Shown: positions 29,656 through 38,799, counted from the stretch's first letter. The stretch: 64,000 nucleotides of DNA from Bacteroidia bacterium (GCA_023653095.1 JAMNXP010000005.1:1-64000), one strand, 5' to 3'. Made by a program: numbers and translations. Notes: generated from the letters alone by a model not told the origin.

Positions 29656-30135
29656 ATGAACCCTAAAAACAAAGCCATTTTTCTGGATAGAGACGGAGTA
29701 ATCAATCATGATCCCGGAGACTACACTCAATCACTGGATGAATTTCATATTTTACCAGGGGTCATTGATCAAATAAAAAAATGGTATGATCAAGGCTACA
29801 AAATCATTGTCATTACCAATCAAGGTGGAATTGCTAAAGGGTTATATAACGAGCATGCGGTGAATGCGATGCATCAATATTTGCAAGGGAAATGCATTGA
29901 GGCCGAATGCCAAATTGAAGCCTTTTATTTTTGTGAGCATCACCCTGATTACTGCGGAAAATGTTTGTGCCGAAAGCCTGGAAGTCTTATGATTGAAAAA
30001 GCCATTCATCATTATAACATAGACCCTAAACAAAGCATCATGTATGGCGATAGACAACGCGACATTGATTGCGCTCAAGCAGCGGGAGTTAAAGGCGTGC
30101 TCATTGAAACAAATTCAGTGAACTTTAATCAATAA
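29656..30135 (+). CDS. HAD-IIIA phosphatase, GmhB-like
   Basis: The first HAD motif FLDRDGVIN is near residue 10, then VITNQGG, and a zinc loop CEHHPDYCGKCLCRKP, followed by YGDRQRDIDCAQAAG. This set is typical of D-glycero-D-manno-heptose-1,7-bisphosphate 7-phosphatase and of histidinol-phosphatases; the zinc loop occurs in both. With no his operon nearby, a role in heptose or nucleotide-sugar synthesis is more likely. 159 residues. Confidence 0.85.
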   Translation: MNPKNKAIFLDRDGVINHDPGDYTQSLDEFHILPGVIDQIKKWYDQGYKIIVITNQGGIAKGLYNEHAVNAMHQYLQGKCIEAECQIEAFYFCEHHPDYCGKCLCRKPGSLMIEKAIHHYNIDPKQSIMYGDRQRDIDCAQAAGVKGVLIETNSVNFNQ

Positions 30136-30176
30136 ATCCCAAAATGGCACGATATTTGAAAACTTCAAATTACATC

Positions 30177-30668
30177 ATGAAATACGCATTTTTATCCCTC
30201 GCACTAGCTCTAGTTGGAATGGTAAGCGCACAAGACGCGGTTCCAACAGTAACTGTGAAGAACATAGACGGTGAAAACATCAACTTCTCCCAAGTAATAG
30301 AGCCAGGTAAAATTACCGTTATTTCATTCTGGGCAACTTGGTGTGGCCCCTGTATCAAGGAACTTCAAGCCATTGATCAACACTACGCTGAATGGCAAGA
30401 AAATTACAACATGAAATTAGTTGCAGTCAGCATTGATGACGCGAGAAACGTGAAAAAAGTAAAACCCAAAGTATTGGGCGAAGGTTGGGCATATCAAATC
30501 ATTTTAGATGAAAACCAAGATCTTGCTCGTTCTATGAATGTGAATAACCCTCCCATGACCTTCATTGTTGATCAAAACGGTAAAATTATGTATTCTCACC
30601 AAGGGTACACTCCTGGTGCTGAAGACGAACTCGAAGAACGACTCAAAGAACTCGCCGAAGTTAAGTAA
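30177..30668 (+). CDS. TlpA-like thioredoxin-fold protein, exported
   Basis: A signal peptide (MKYAFLSLALALVGMVSAQ) precedes a thioredoxin domain with active-site motif WCGPC and the cis-Pro in NNPPMTF. It probably acts in periplasmic thiol-disulfide exchange or cytochrome c maturation. ATG 30177 is chosen over 30144 because it begins the signal peptide. It lies between the HAD phosphatase gene and hisS; the hisS promoter box overlaps its stop. Confidence 0.88.
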   Translation: MKYAFLSLALALVGMVSAQDAVPTVTVKNIDGENINFSQVIEPGKITVISFWATWCGPCIKELQAIDQHYAEWQENYNMKLVAVSIDDARNVKKVKPKVLGEGWAYQIILDENQDLARSMNVNNPPMTFIVDQNGKIMYSHQGYTPGAEDELEERLKELAEVK

Positions 30669-30673
30669 ATTCG
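30666..30673 (+). promoter_or_regulatory. -7-like box TAAATTCG before hisS
   Basis: A TAnnTTCG variant of the -7 consensus, 4 nt before the hisS ATG. The same variant stands at the same 4-nt distance before the genes at 50168 and 63153. Confidence 0.45.
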
Positions 30674-30677
30674 CGGC

Positions 30678-32066
30678 ATGGAAAAACCTTCCTTGCCATC
30701 CGGTACCCGCGACTTTGGTCCGGAAATAATGAAAAAAAGAAAATTCGTTCTGTCAGTGATGGAGCGAGTTTTTCGTTCACACGGGTTTCTTCCCATCGAA
30801 ACTCCTTCCCTAGAAAATCTTAAAACCCTCCAAGGTAAATACGGAGATGAAGGCGATCAACTGCTTTTCAAAGTACTCAATTCAGGCGAGTATTTTTCCA
30901 AAATAAAACCCGAAAATTGGCCTGTAAGTCCAGCAGATACCATCTATAAAGACATGACCCCGCAAATTTCAGATCGTGGTTTGCGCTACGATTTGACGGT
31001 TCCACTGGCGCGATTTGTGGTAATGAATCGCGATAAATTAGCCTTCCCGTTTAAACGTTACCAAATGCAGCCCGTTTGGCGCGCTGATCGTCCCCAAAAA
31101 GGAAGATATCGCGAATTTTGGCAATGTGACATCGATATAGTAGGTAGCAATTCCGTGGTTTCTGAAGCCGAACTCGTAGAATGTTACCAAGAAGTGTTTG
31201 CTCAACTCAACCTCGAAGTTCAAATTAAAATCAATCACCGACTCATTCTCGATGCTTTTTTGCCCCTTCTCGGGGGACGTGAGCAGTGGAATGCGTTTAT
31301 GGTTGCCATTGATAAGTTTGATAAAATTGGACAAGAGGGCGTAAACAATGAACTTCTCCAGCGCGACTTGAAAAATGCCATTCCCGCCTGGAATACCCTG
31401 TGCGAAATTGCCGCATTAAACAGCACCGAAGATAAACTTCTAGCCTTGGAGAGCTTTTCAGAAATTCAAAATGAGATATTGACGCAAGGAATAGCTCAAG
31501 TCAAAGAATTATTAGACCTATTGCCAAGACAGCAGAATGTAGTTTTAGATCTTCGACTGGCTCGAGGACTCAGTTACTACACCGGATGTGTATTTGAGGT
31601 GGTTTCTAACGATGATCGCGTACCCGCTGATTTTCGCATTGGAAGCATAGGTGGTGGAGGCAGATATAATAATCTAACGGGTGTTTTTGGACTGAAAGAT
31701 GTGCCCGGGGTGGGAGTGTCCTTTGGATTGGACCGAATACTAGACACTTTAGAATCAGCCAATCTTTTGGAGGTAAATAATGATTGGGCAGGGGTACTTA
31801 TATGTTGCATGGAAGAAGCTTATTTGTCGCAAGCAACTCAAATAGCTCGTGAATTGAGAATCAAGAATGTAATTTGCGAGGTGTATCCTGGAGCCCCAAA
31901 GTTGAAAAAACAACTCGATTATGCCAATTCAAAAGGGTGCAAATACGCCCTTATACTTGGAGAGTCTGAGATGCAACAACAACATGCAATGGTGAAAAAT
32001 TTAGTCACTGGAGAACAGCAGCTTCTTGATTGGAATGCACTGTCTGATCATATAACATTAAATTAA
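30678..32066 (+). CDS. hisS: Histidyl-tRNA synthetase
   Basis: A class II synthetase of 462 residues. Motif 2 FKRYQMQPVWRADRPQKGR, the HisRS signature LARGLSYYTGCVFE and motif 3 GVGVSFGLDRIL are present, followed by an anticodon-binding domain. Its stop codon directly abuts the hutH ATG. tRNA-His is encoded about 21 kb downstream. Confidence 0.97.
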   Translation: MEKPSLPSGTRDFGPEIMKKRKFVLSVMERVFRSHGFLPIETPSLENLKTLQGKYGDEGDQLLFKVLNSGEYFSKIKPENWPVSPADTIYKDMTPQISDRGLRYDLTVPLARFVVMNRDKLAFPFKRYQMQPVWRADRPQKGRYREFWQCDIDIVGSNSVVSEAELVECYQEVFAQLNLEVQIKINHRLILDAFLPLLGGREQWNAFMVAIDKFDKIGQEGVNNELLQRDLKNAIPAWNTLCEIAALNSTEDKLLALESFSEIQNEILTQGIAQVKELLDLLPRQQNVVLDLRLARGLSYYTGCVFEVVSNDDRVPADFRIGSIGGGGRYNNLTGVFGLKDVPGVGVSFGLDRILDTLESANLLEVNNDWAGVLICCMEEAYLSQATQIARELRIKNVICEVYPGAPKLKKQLDYANSKGCKYALILGESEMQQQHAMVKNLVTGEQQLLDWNALSDHITLN

Positions 32067-33542
32067 ATGAATTTACATTACACTTTGGGTCAAGCCATCT
32101 CAGCCATTCAGAAACCCGTTGAATTGACCCCTCAAACGAGAAAAACTTTGCAAGACAGCGTGGATTTTCTCCATAAATTCTTAGAACAATCAGATAAACC
32201 CATTTATGGGGTAAACACCGGATTTGGGTCCCTACAAAACATCGAAATTAGTTCATCTGAACTCAGCAAACTTCAAGAGAATCTCCTCATTACCCATGCT
32301 GCAGGAGTTGGCAGCGCTTTGAACGATGAACTTGTGCTCACCATGATGTGGCTTAAGTTGTTGAACATGAGTAAAGGACATTCAGCTGTGCGTCCCGAAG
32401 TCTTTGAGCGCTTGGCCTATATGTTCAACCATCAAATCATTCCATTAGTCACTGAGCAAGGTTCATTGGGCGCTTCTGGAGATTTAGCTCCCCTTTCCCA
32501 AATGGTTTTGCCCTTGATTGGAAAGGGCAGTGTAAAGGTAAATGGTAGTCTTATGCCAGCGTCTGATTGGTTGACCTCTGTTGGATTTCAACCCATAGTT
32601 TTAGGTCCCAAAGAAGCCCTAGCCCTAATCAATGGCACTCAATTCATGTTGGCGCATGCCTTGGTTGCCTTTAAGAAGATTTCTGATATTTTGGCACAAT
32701 TACCCTTGATAGCCTCTTTGAGTATTGATGCCTATGATTGTAGGTTAGAGCCTTTTCATGAGGCCATTCACAGGGTGCGTCCTCATCAAGGACAAATTCA
32801 AGCAGCCGAGGAAATCAGAAGTTGGCTCGCCGATTCTGAAATTGCCGCGATGCCCAAAAAACAGGTTCAAGATCCTTATAGTTTTAGATGTATACCCCAA
32901 GTTCATGGAGCAACCATTACGGCTTTGCAACATTGTTTTTCGGTTTGGGAGACAGAATTGAACTCAGTGACAGATAATCCCAATGTCTTCGAAGAAGAGA
33001 ATATGGTGGTTAGCGGGGGAAATTTCCACGGTCAACCTCTCGCACTCACCTTAGATTATGCAGCAATGGCTTTGGCTGAATTAGCCAATATTTCCGAACG
33101 ACGGACCTTTTTGTTGGTCAGCGGACAAAGACAATTGAGTCCCTACCTAGCAGACGGCGCTGGCATAGATTCAGGCTATATGATTGCCCAATATAGTGCG
33201 GCGGCATTGGTGAGTCAGAACAAACAATTGTGCACTCCAGCAAGTGTAGATAGTATAGTAAGTAGTAACGGACAAGAAGATCACGTATCTATGGGAGCCA
33301 ACGCGGCAACCAAATTGATGCGTGTTTTAGACAACGTTGAGTACGTTTTGTCTATTGAATGGCTTTGTGGAGTAGCGGCATTATCACAGCGAAAGTTAGT
33401 CTCCCAGAAAAAATCATCCAATGCAATTGAGGCGGCAGTTGATGCCTTTTTATCAGGCGGGGCGTTGATTCACCAAGAGGTGCCAATGCAAGAATTAATG
33501 AAAAGAGCGAATGATTTTTTATGGAAATCTGCAAAAAATTAA
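32067..33542 (+). CDS. hutH: Histidine ammonia-lyase
   Basis: Deaminates histidine to urocanate. The MIO cofactor tripeptide Ala-Ser-Gly is at 136-138 in GSLGASGDLAPLSQ. YGVNTGFGSLQ, VQDPYSFRCIPQVHG and SANGQEDHVSMG-like (SNGQEDHVSMG) blocks fit the HAL/PAL/TAL superfamily. The Thr76-His77 pair and the QDPYSFRC block favour HAL over the tyrosine lyases, which carry His-Leu there. No hutU, hutI or hutG is in the window. It follows hisS with no gap. Confidence 0.88.
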   Translation: MNLHYTLGQAISAIQKPVELTPQTRKTLQDSVDFLHKFLEQSDKPIYGVNTGFGSLQNIEISSSELSKLQENLLITHAAGVGSALNDELVLTMMWLKLLNMSKGHSAVRPEVFERLAYMFNHQIIPLVTEQGSLGASGDLAPLSQMVLPLIGKGSVKVNGSLMPASDWLTSVGFQPIVLGPKEALALINGTQFMLAHALVAFKKISDILAQLPLIASLSIDAYDCRLEPFHEAIHRVRPHQGQIQAAEEIRSWLADSEIAAMPKKQVQDPYSFRCIPQVHGATITALQHCFSVWETELNSVTDNPNVFEEENMVVSGGNFHGQPLALTLDYAAMALAELANISERRTFLLVSGQRQLSPYLADGAGIDSGYMIAQYSAAALVSQNKQLCTPASVDSIVSSNGQEDHVSMGANAATKLMRVLDNVEYVLSIEWLCGVAALSQRKLVSQKKSSNAIEAAVDAFLSGGALIHQEVPMQELMKRANDFLWKSAKN

Positions 33543-33597
33543 TTTTTGGCACGGTATTTGATGGTAATTAAGCAATAACAAATGAAAAATTAAAATT

Positions 33598-34059
33598 ATG
33601 AAAAAAGTAACAACTCTCTTCGCAGTAGCATTCGCTTTCATCGGCGCTTCAATGGCTCAAATGGTTATCCCTGGTGAATCTTTCGCTAAGAATCCAGCAT
33701 CATTCAACGGTCGTAAGACTAGCATCAAAAACATCCAGTTGGATTTTTCTAACAAAATGCCAGCTCCAACAGGTGCAGTAGCTCCAGTAGGTGGCGGTGC
33801 AATGGGTGCAGGTGCTCCAGCTCCTGGACCTGGTGGACAAGGTGCACAAGTGGTACGTTGCAATCCTCCTCGTGGTTTTTCTCAATTAGACGTTAATTTC
33901 TTGGCTGCTCCTGATTTCGAAGGATGTTTCTTCATGGGCGACGCTATGTACAACGAGTTAAAGCGTATCGCTGGTGGACAAAAAATCGACGCTCAAATCA
34001 CTTTCCAAGGTGACAACCGCGTTGGTTACAACGTAACTTTCTACAAAATCGGTAGATAA
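33598..34059 (+). CDS. Secreted protein with Gly/Ala/Pro-rich linker, unknown function
   Basis: A 153-residue protein with a signal peptide ending at AQ (residue 21). A short strand-rich segment (FNGRKTSIKNIQLDF) comes first, then a low-complexity linker at about 58-80 (GGGAMGAGAPAPGPGGQGA), then a C-terminal half with two cysteines that could form a disulfide. I do not recognise the family; the flanks look like a small beta fold interrupted by the linker. Codon use is biased as in well-expressed genes. A strong terminator follows. Confidence 0.7.
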   Translation: MKKVTTLFAVAFAFIGASMAQMVIPGESFAKNPASFNGRKTSIKNIQLDFSNKMPAPTGAVAPVGGGAMGAGAPAPGPGGQGAQVVRCNPPRGFSQLDVNFLAAPDFEGCFFMGDAMYNELKRIAGGQKIDAQITFQGDNRVGYNVTFYKIGR

Positions 34060-34083
34060 TATCTTTAAAAACTTCTAAAACGA

Positions 34084-34110
34084 GCCTGGACGGAAGTCTG
34101 GGCTTTTTTT
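34084..34110 (+). terminator. Rho-independent terminator
   Basis: An 8-bp stem with two G-T pairs, a GGAA tetraloop (34092-34095) and seven Ts. It ends the secreted-protein gene; heptamer array E3 starts 2 bp later. Confidence 0.85.
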
Positions 34111-34111
34111 A

Positions 34112-34489
34112 TTTTGGTCCTTGGTCTTTGGTCCTTGGTCCTTGGTCCTTGGTCTTTGGTCTTTGGTCTTTGGCAGGCCGCTGAAAGCTGTAGGCTGTCG
34201 GCTGATCACCGATCACCGATCACGGATTACCGATCACCGATCACCGATCACGGATTACCGATCACCGATCACCGATCACTGATCACCGATCACCGATCAC
34301 CGATCACGGATTACCGATCACCGATCACCGATCACCGATCACTGATCACCGATCACCGATCACCGATCACCGATCACTGATCACCGATCACCGATCACTG
34401 ATCACCGATCACCGATCACTGATCACCGATCACCGATCACCGATCACGGATCACCGATCACCGATCACCGATCACCGATCACGGATTAC
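34112..34489. repeat. Heptamer array E3, 54 units in one register
   Basis: 378 bp divide exactly into 54 units of 7 bp. The first nine are TTTTGGT, CCTTGGT or CTTTGGT/C types, then four GC-rich transitional units, then about 41 units of CGATCAC with variants GGATTAC and TGATCAC. Nearly every unit in the latter part contains GATC. The last unit contains the engB stop codon (34486-34488). This is the only gene-free stretch over 300 bp in the window. Confidence 0.95.
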
Positions 34490-35076
34490 CCCATCGCCTT
34501 TTTCACAACATCCCAAACTTGCTCTTTACCTAGGCCTGTTTCAGCAGATGTGATGATGAATGGCGGAATCTCTTCCCAGTCTTGAGAAAGGGCATCTATG
34601 ATGGCCTTATGATTGTTTTCAAGCTCTGTTTTTTTGAGTTTGTCTGCCTTGGTGCCTACGAGAACAATGGGTATTTGATCGGCTCCGCAATCGTTGATGA
34701 ATTCCAAATCAATAGACTGTGGTGGAATTCGGAGGTCAATTAAGATGAAAAGACAATATAAATTCTCGCGGTTGCGCAAGTAATATTTAATCATGGTCGC
34801 AAATTTGAACCGCTTTTCTTTAGATACTTTGGCGTAACCATATCCTGGCAAATCACAAATCTGAAAGGTATCATCGCAATTGAAAATGTTCAAGGTTTGT
34901 GTTTTTCCAGGTTTGGAACTGGTTTTTGCCAAATCTTTTCTTTCTGTGAGCATGTTGATGAGTGACGATTTGCCCACATTTGATCTGCCAATAAAGGCGA
35001 ATTCTGGAAGCTTAATGTGCGGTATATCAACCGACTTTTCCCAACTTCCGAGGAATTTTGCTTGCTTAATTTTCAT
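34486..35076 (-). CDS. engB: Ribosome biogenesis GTPase EngB (YsxC/YihA)
   Basis: A 196-residue GTPase for 50S subunit assembly. G1 GRSNVGKS is at 30-37, then G3 DLPGYGYAKV and G4 VGTKADKL. The stop codon is provided by the last unit of heptamer array E3, so the array has reached the very end of the reading frame. It is divergent from ubiE. Confidence 0.95.
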   Translation of the reverse strand: MKIKQAKFLGSWEKSVDIPHIKLPEFAFIGRSNVGKSSLINMLTERKDLAKTSSKPGKTQTLNIFNCDDTFQICDLPGYGYAKVSKEKRFKFATMIKYYLRNRENLYCLFILIDLRIPPQSIDLEFINDCGADQIPIVLVGTKADKLKKTELENNHKAIIDALSQDWEEIPPFIITSAETGLGKEQVWDVVKKAMG

Positions 35077-35110
35077 GGAAACTTGATGTCTTCAGCCCAA
35101 TAGATTGATG

Positions 35111-35118
35111 TATATTTG
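35111..35118 (+). promoter_or_regulatory. -7 box TATATTTG before ubiE
   Basis: Exact TAnnTTTG, 8 nt before the ubiE ATG. Confidence 0.6.
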
Positions 35119-35126
35119 CAGCCTCA

Positions 35127-35855
35127 ATGGCAGAAATCGTAAAACCCAATCCACAGTCCGACAGTTCAAAGAAACAACAAGTCGAGGAAATGTTCGATAA
35201 TATTTCGGGTAACTACGACTTTTTAAATCATTTTCTATCTTTAGGCATTGATTACTCGTGGCGCAAAAAGGTTCGTAAAGTAATTCAGAAAACCGGCGCC
35301 AAATACCTGCTTGACGTAGCTACCGGTACCGCTGACCTAGCCATCGAATTGAGTAAATTGCCCAATTTGAAAATGATTGGTATAGATATTTCCAGAGGCA
35401 TGTTAGACAAAGGAGATATCAAATTGGAAAAACTAAAACTAACTGATCGTATTCAATTGCAGCAAGCAGATTCTGAGAATTTGCCTTTCCAAAATGAAGA
35501 ATTTGATGCCATCACCGTAAGTTTTGGGGTGAGGAATTTTGAAAACCTCCAAAAAGGCATGACCGAAATGGGACGCGTGCTTAAAAAAGGCGGATGTCTC
35601 GTGGTATTGGAATTTTCTAAACCCACCAATCCAGTTTTTGGAGCACTATATTGGTTCTATTTTAAATATATTTTACCCCCGTTGGGAAAATTGGTGAGTA
35701 AAGATGCCACAGCTTACACCTATTTGCCTCAAAGCGTTGCTGCTTTTCCTGAGGGACAAGAATTCGTGAAAGTGGCCAAAGCTTCTGGTTTCGAAAACGT
35801 CAAATATAGGGGACTAACATTTGGTGTGTGCACGCTTTACGAATGTTATAAGTAA
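35127..35855 (+). CDS. ubiE: Demethylmenaquinone methyltransferase (UbiE/MenG)
   Basis: The SAM-dependent last step of menaquinone synthesis. It shows MFDNISGNYDFLNHFLS at the N-terminus, SAM motif I LLDVATGTADLA, and the family signature SFGVRNFENL. 242 residues. It starts a probable ubiE-porT-tgt-lptG run. The porT -7 box overlaps its stop codon. Confidence 0.96.
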   Translation: MAEIVKPNPQSDSSKKQQVEEMFDNISGNYDFLNHFLSLGIDYSWRKKVRKVIQKTGAKYLLDVATGTADLAIELSKLPNLKMIGIDISRGMLDKGDIKLEKLKLTDRIQLQQADSENLPFQNEEFDAITVSFGVRNFENLQKGMTEMGRVLKKGGCLVVLEFSKPTNPVFGALYWFYFKYILPPLGKLVSKDATAYTYLPQSVAAFPEGQEFVKVAKASGFENVKYRGLTFGVCTLYECYK

Positions 35856-35860
35856 CTTTG
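35853..35860 (+). promoter_or_regulatory. -7 box TAACTTTG overlapping the ubiE stop
   Basis: The first three bases (TAA) are the ubiE stop codon. The box lies 8 nt before a TTG start for porT and decides that start. Confidence 0.5.
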
Positions 35861-35868
35861 AACTGTTT

Positions 35869-36585
35869 TTGCGTAAACTCATTTTAATATCGATTCTGTT
35901 CTTCACGTCTCTGTCAGCTTGGGCTGATGTGATTCCTTATGCGCCTCTAGTCCCCAGAGATCCCAATCGAATTTATAGAAAACGGTTTTTTTGGGGGATT
36001 GCTTTTTCCGGAACTCAAGCCATGATGAGGATGGATTTAGATCCATCCTTTTGGGAAAGAAACGATTCTTTGTTGAATATTTCGCCTCAATCTCAACTGG
36101 GCGGTGGTTTTGGAGGTAGCGTGGCTATGCGGATAGGAAAACGATGGGAAACCAAAATGTTGACCATGTTGCAATTGCACGGAAGAAATTTGGAATTTGA
36201 TTGGGCAAATCGTCCCAATGAACTGCTAAGAATAGAAACCATTTCATTGGATATTCCCTTGACCATGAAGTACCGTTCTGATATGCCTAATAACACAGGT
36301 TTTTTTGTGGTAGGAGGAGTTCGTTGGTCTCATGATTTTCAAAGTAATGAGAAATTGGTCATAGGAGCGAGCAAGCCCTTAGTAGCCTTGAAAGAGAATA
36401 CATACTACTACGAGTTCGGAGCGGGATTTGAGTTTCGAATGGAATACGTAGATTTAAGCATAGAATTGAAAATGTCAAACGGAATCAACAACGGATTGGT
36501 TCGTGTGCCTGAAAGTTATTATTCAGGCTCCATGAGTGCCATTTATCCAAGATTGTTTTCCATCACCTTAATGGCTCAAAATTGA
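35869..36585 (+). CDS. porT: PorT-family T9SS outer-membrane protein
   Basis: A predicted outer-membrane beta-barrel required for type IX secretion and gliding in relatives. The signal peptide reads RKLILISILFFTSLSAWA, then strands rich in GG and aromatic residues (FFVVGGVRWSHDF, YYYEFGAGFEFRMEY). The start is taken as TTG 35869: it gives a clean signal peptide and follows TAACTTTG, and no ATG lies nearby in frame. The ubiE-porT order is typical of Bacteroidota. It overlaps tgt by 4 bp (TTGA). Confidence 0.85.
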   Translation: MRKLILISILFFTSLSAWADVIPYAPLVPRDPNRIYRKRFFWGIAFSGTQAMMRMDLDPSFWERNDSLLNISPQSQLGGGFGGSVAMRIGKRWETKMLTMLQLHGRNLEFDWANRPNELLRIETISLDIPLTMKYRSDMPNNTGFFVVGGVRWSHDFQSNEKLVIGASKPLVALKENTYYYEFGAGFEFRMEYVDLSIELKMSNGINNGLVRVPESYYSGSMSAIYPRLFSITLMAQN

Positions 36586-37700
36586 ATTTTGTTGTACAGC
36601 ATAGAGATCCCTTCACCAAAGCCAGGGCGGGAAGGATTGAGACTGATCACGGCGTAATTGAAACGCCCATTTTTATGCCCGTTGGCACCGCAGCAACCGT
36701 AAAGGGTGTGAAGCGTGAAGACTTAGTGAACGATGTAGAAGCTCATATCATCTTAGGCAATACTTACCACTTGTATCTTCGTCCCGGATTAGACATCCTC
36801 CGCGAAGCGGGCGGAATCCACGGATTTTCAGATTGGAAAAAGCCCCTTCTTACTGATTCTGGTGGATATCAGGTATATTCTCTATCAGGTACCCGAAAAA
36901 TCAAAGAAGAGGGTGCTACCTTCAAAAGTCACATCGATGGTTCTAAGCACGTGTTCACTCCAGAAAATGTGATAGATACTCAAAGGGCTTTAGGAGCCGA
37001 TATCATGATGGCTTTCGATGAATGCACTCCATATCCCTGTGATAAAGAGTACGCAACCCGAAGTATGCATATGACCCACCGCTGGTTGGATAGATGTTTT
37101 CAGCGCTACAACGAAACAGAGCCTTTGTACGGTCACCATCAAGAATTGTTTCCCATTGTTCAGGGCAGTGTATACCCTGATTTGCGCAAGCAAAGTGCCG
37201 AATACATTTGTAGGCACGAGGCTGAAGGGTATGCTATTGGAGGACTTTCGGTAGGAGAACCTCACACAGACATGTATGAAATGACTGAGTTGGTTTGTGA
37301 TATACTCCCTCAGAATAAAGCACGTTACCTCATGGGAGTTGGAACTCCCGAAAATATATTAGAGTCTATTGGTTTAGGAGTAGACATGTTTGATTGTGTT
37401 ATGCCAACCCGAAACGGCAGAAATGGCATGATATTTACCCGCGAAGGAACCGTTAACTTGAAAAATAAAAAATGGGAACGCGATTTTCGTCCCATCGACT
37501 CCCTAATTTCACCTGACTATTCTTTTGCATATATGCGACATTTATTCGCATCAGGCGAGATGTTAGGAGCCATGATTGCAAGTTTACACAACCTGAAATT
37601 CTACTTGTGGTTGGTTAAACAAGCGCGAGTTCAAATTTTGAACAACGACTTCCATAATTGGAAATCATCTGTTTTAAAGTCTATCAATCAAAAGTTGTAA
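36582..37700 (+). CDS. tgt: Queuine/preQ1 tRNA-ribosyltransferase
   Basis: Exchanges G34 for preQ1 in GUN-anticodon tRNAs. It shows TPIFMPVGTAATVKG, the nucleophile region DSGGYQ at 92-97, GGLSVGEP and MPTRNGRNG. A TTG start overlapping the porT stop gives the expected N-terminus. The CxCxxC zinc cluster of the E. coli enzyme, expected after RDFRPIDS, is absent; the chain passes straight into SPDYSFAYMRHLF. I believe other Bacteroidota Tgt proteins share this loss. queD and folE of the same pathway lie at about 52 kb. Confidence 0.93.
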   Translation: MNFVVQHRDPFTKARAGRIETDHGVIETPIFMPVGTAATVKGVKREDLVNDVEAHIILGNTYHLYLRPGLDILREAGGIHGFSDWKKPLLTDSGGYQVYSLSGTRKIKEEGATFKSHIDGSKHVFTPENVIDTQRALGADIMMAFDECTPYPCDKEYATRSMHMTHRWLDRCFQRYNETEPLYGHHQELFPIVQGSVYPDLRKQSAEYICRHEAEGYAIGGLSVGEPHTDMYEMTELVCDILPQNKARYLMGVGTPENILESIGLGVDMFDCVMPTRNGRNGMIFTREGTVNLKNKKWERDFRPIDSLISPDYSFAYMRHLFASGEMLGAMIASLHNLKFYLWLVKQARVQILNNDFHNWKSSVLKSINQKL

Positions 37701-37704
37701 TTGT

Positions 37705-38799
37705 ATGTTTGGGAAGTATTTCAACGGACTTGATCGGTACATTGCCAAAAAGTTTATCAGTACTTTCCTGGTCACCATATTTCTGTTTATTGTCATCATC
37801 ATCATTTTTGACGTTGCGGAAAAACTAGATGATTTCCTCAAGAGAAATGCCCCCATCGATGAAATTATTACTACTTATTATGTTAGTTTTATTCCCACGC
37901 TGATCAATACGTTTAGTCCTGTATTTATATTTATATCAGTACTTTACTTTACCTCTCGCTTAGCATCTCGTACTGAAATTATTGCCATGTTAGCCGGTGG
38001 AATGTCCCTCACCAGAATCATTCGTCCCTACATGGTAGTCGGCGCTATTTTTGCATGGGGAAGTTATTTCCTAAACTCATGGATCATTCCCATCACAGAT
38101 AAACAAAGGGTAAAATTTGAAAATACCTATTTAAGAGATTATTGGTCAGAAGCCCGAAACGCCATTTATAGACAGATCAAACCTGGTGTGATCATGTACA
38201 TGGAGTACTTCAGTAATCACGATAGCTCAGGAGTAGGAATCACGGTTGAGGAATATAGAGGCACCGAATTGAAAAGTTCCCTTTTCGGGCGATTCATACA
38301 CTGGAATCGTGAGAAACAAACATGGCGATTGGAGCGCGTGACCCAAAGAGAATTTTTACCCAACGGAAACCAAAAAGTATCTCAATTAGCTACTCTAGAT
38401 ACCCTCATTGGGTTCAATCCCAATAATTTCTTTTTCAGAGTAGAAGATGTACAAAGTTTAAATCAGAGTGAACTCAAGAATTTCATTGTCAAGGAAGTAG
38501 AGCGTGGATCGCCCAATGTTGCAGGTTTGAAAACAGAGCTTTACAGACGTTATGCAGCCCCATTCAGTACATTCATACTGATATTTATTGGTGTTGCCGT
38601 TGCCGGACGTAAATCGCGCGGAGGCCTAGGTATTTCTCTGGGAGTGGGAATATTTGTAATTTTATTCTTCCTGTTTTTCTCCAAGTACTTTATTTCCCTG
38701 GGCGCCACTGGAGTTTTGGCTCCCCATTTAGCAGTTTGGTTGCCAAATTTGGTATTTATACCCGTTGCTTGGTTGTTTTATTTGAGGGCACAGAAATAG
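37705..38799 (+). CDS. lptG: LptF/LptG-family lipopolysaccharide export permease
   Basis: A 364-residue permease of the YjgP/YjgQ family with an N-terminal transmembrane pair (DRYIAKKFISTFLVTIFLF), the conserved EIIAMLAGGMSLTRIIRPY segment, a periplasmic beta-jellyroll middle (about 120-265) and three or four C-terminal helices. It pairs with LptF and LptB to extract LPS toward the outer membrane. Whether it is LptF or LptG cannot be settled by eye. Confidence 0.88.
   Translation: MFGKYFNGLDRYIAKKFISTFLVTIFLFIVIIIIFDVAEKLDDFLKRNAPIDEIITTYYVSFIPTLINTFSPVFIFISVLYFTSRLASRTEIIAMLAGGMSLTRIIRPYMVVGAIFAWGSYFLNSWIIPITDKQRVKFENTYLRDYWSEARNAIYRQIKPGVIMYMEYFSNHDSSGVGITVEEYRGTELKSSLFGRFIHWNREKQTWRLERVTQREFLPNGNQKVSQLATLDTLIGFNPNNFFFRVEDVQSLNQSELKNFIVKEVERGSPNVAGLKTELYRRYAAPFSTFILIFIGVAVAGRKSRGGLGISLGVGIFVILFFLFFSKYFISLGATGVLAPHLAVWLPNLVFIPVAWLFYLRAQK

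Noticed and set aside
32067..33542. HutH as a tyrosine ammonia-lyase for pigment synthesis
   Set aside because: The selectivity position reads Thr-His, not His-Leu, and the QDPYSFRC block is HAL-like. No flexirubin or aryl-polyene genes are nearby.
34114..34380. 88-codon open frame reading SPITDHR-type repeats across array E3
   Set aside because: It is the translation of heptamer DNA (7 bp times 3 gives a 7-residue repeat); similar frames appear in E7 on the other strand. It has no promoter and no coding signal.
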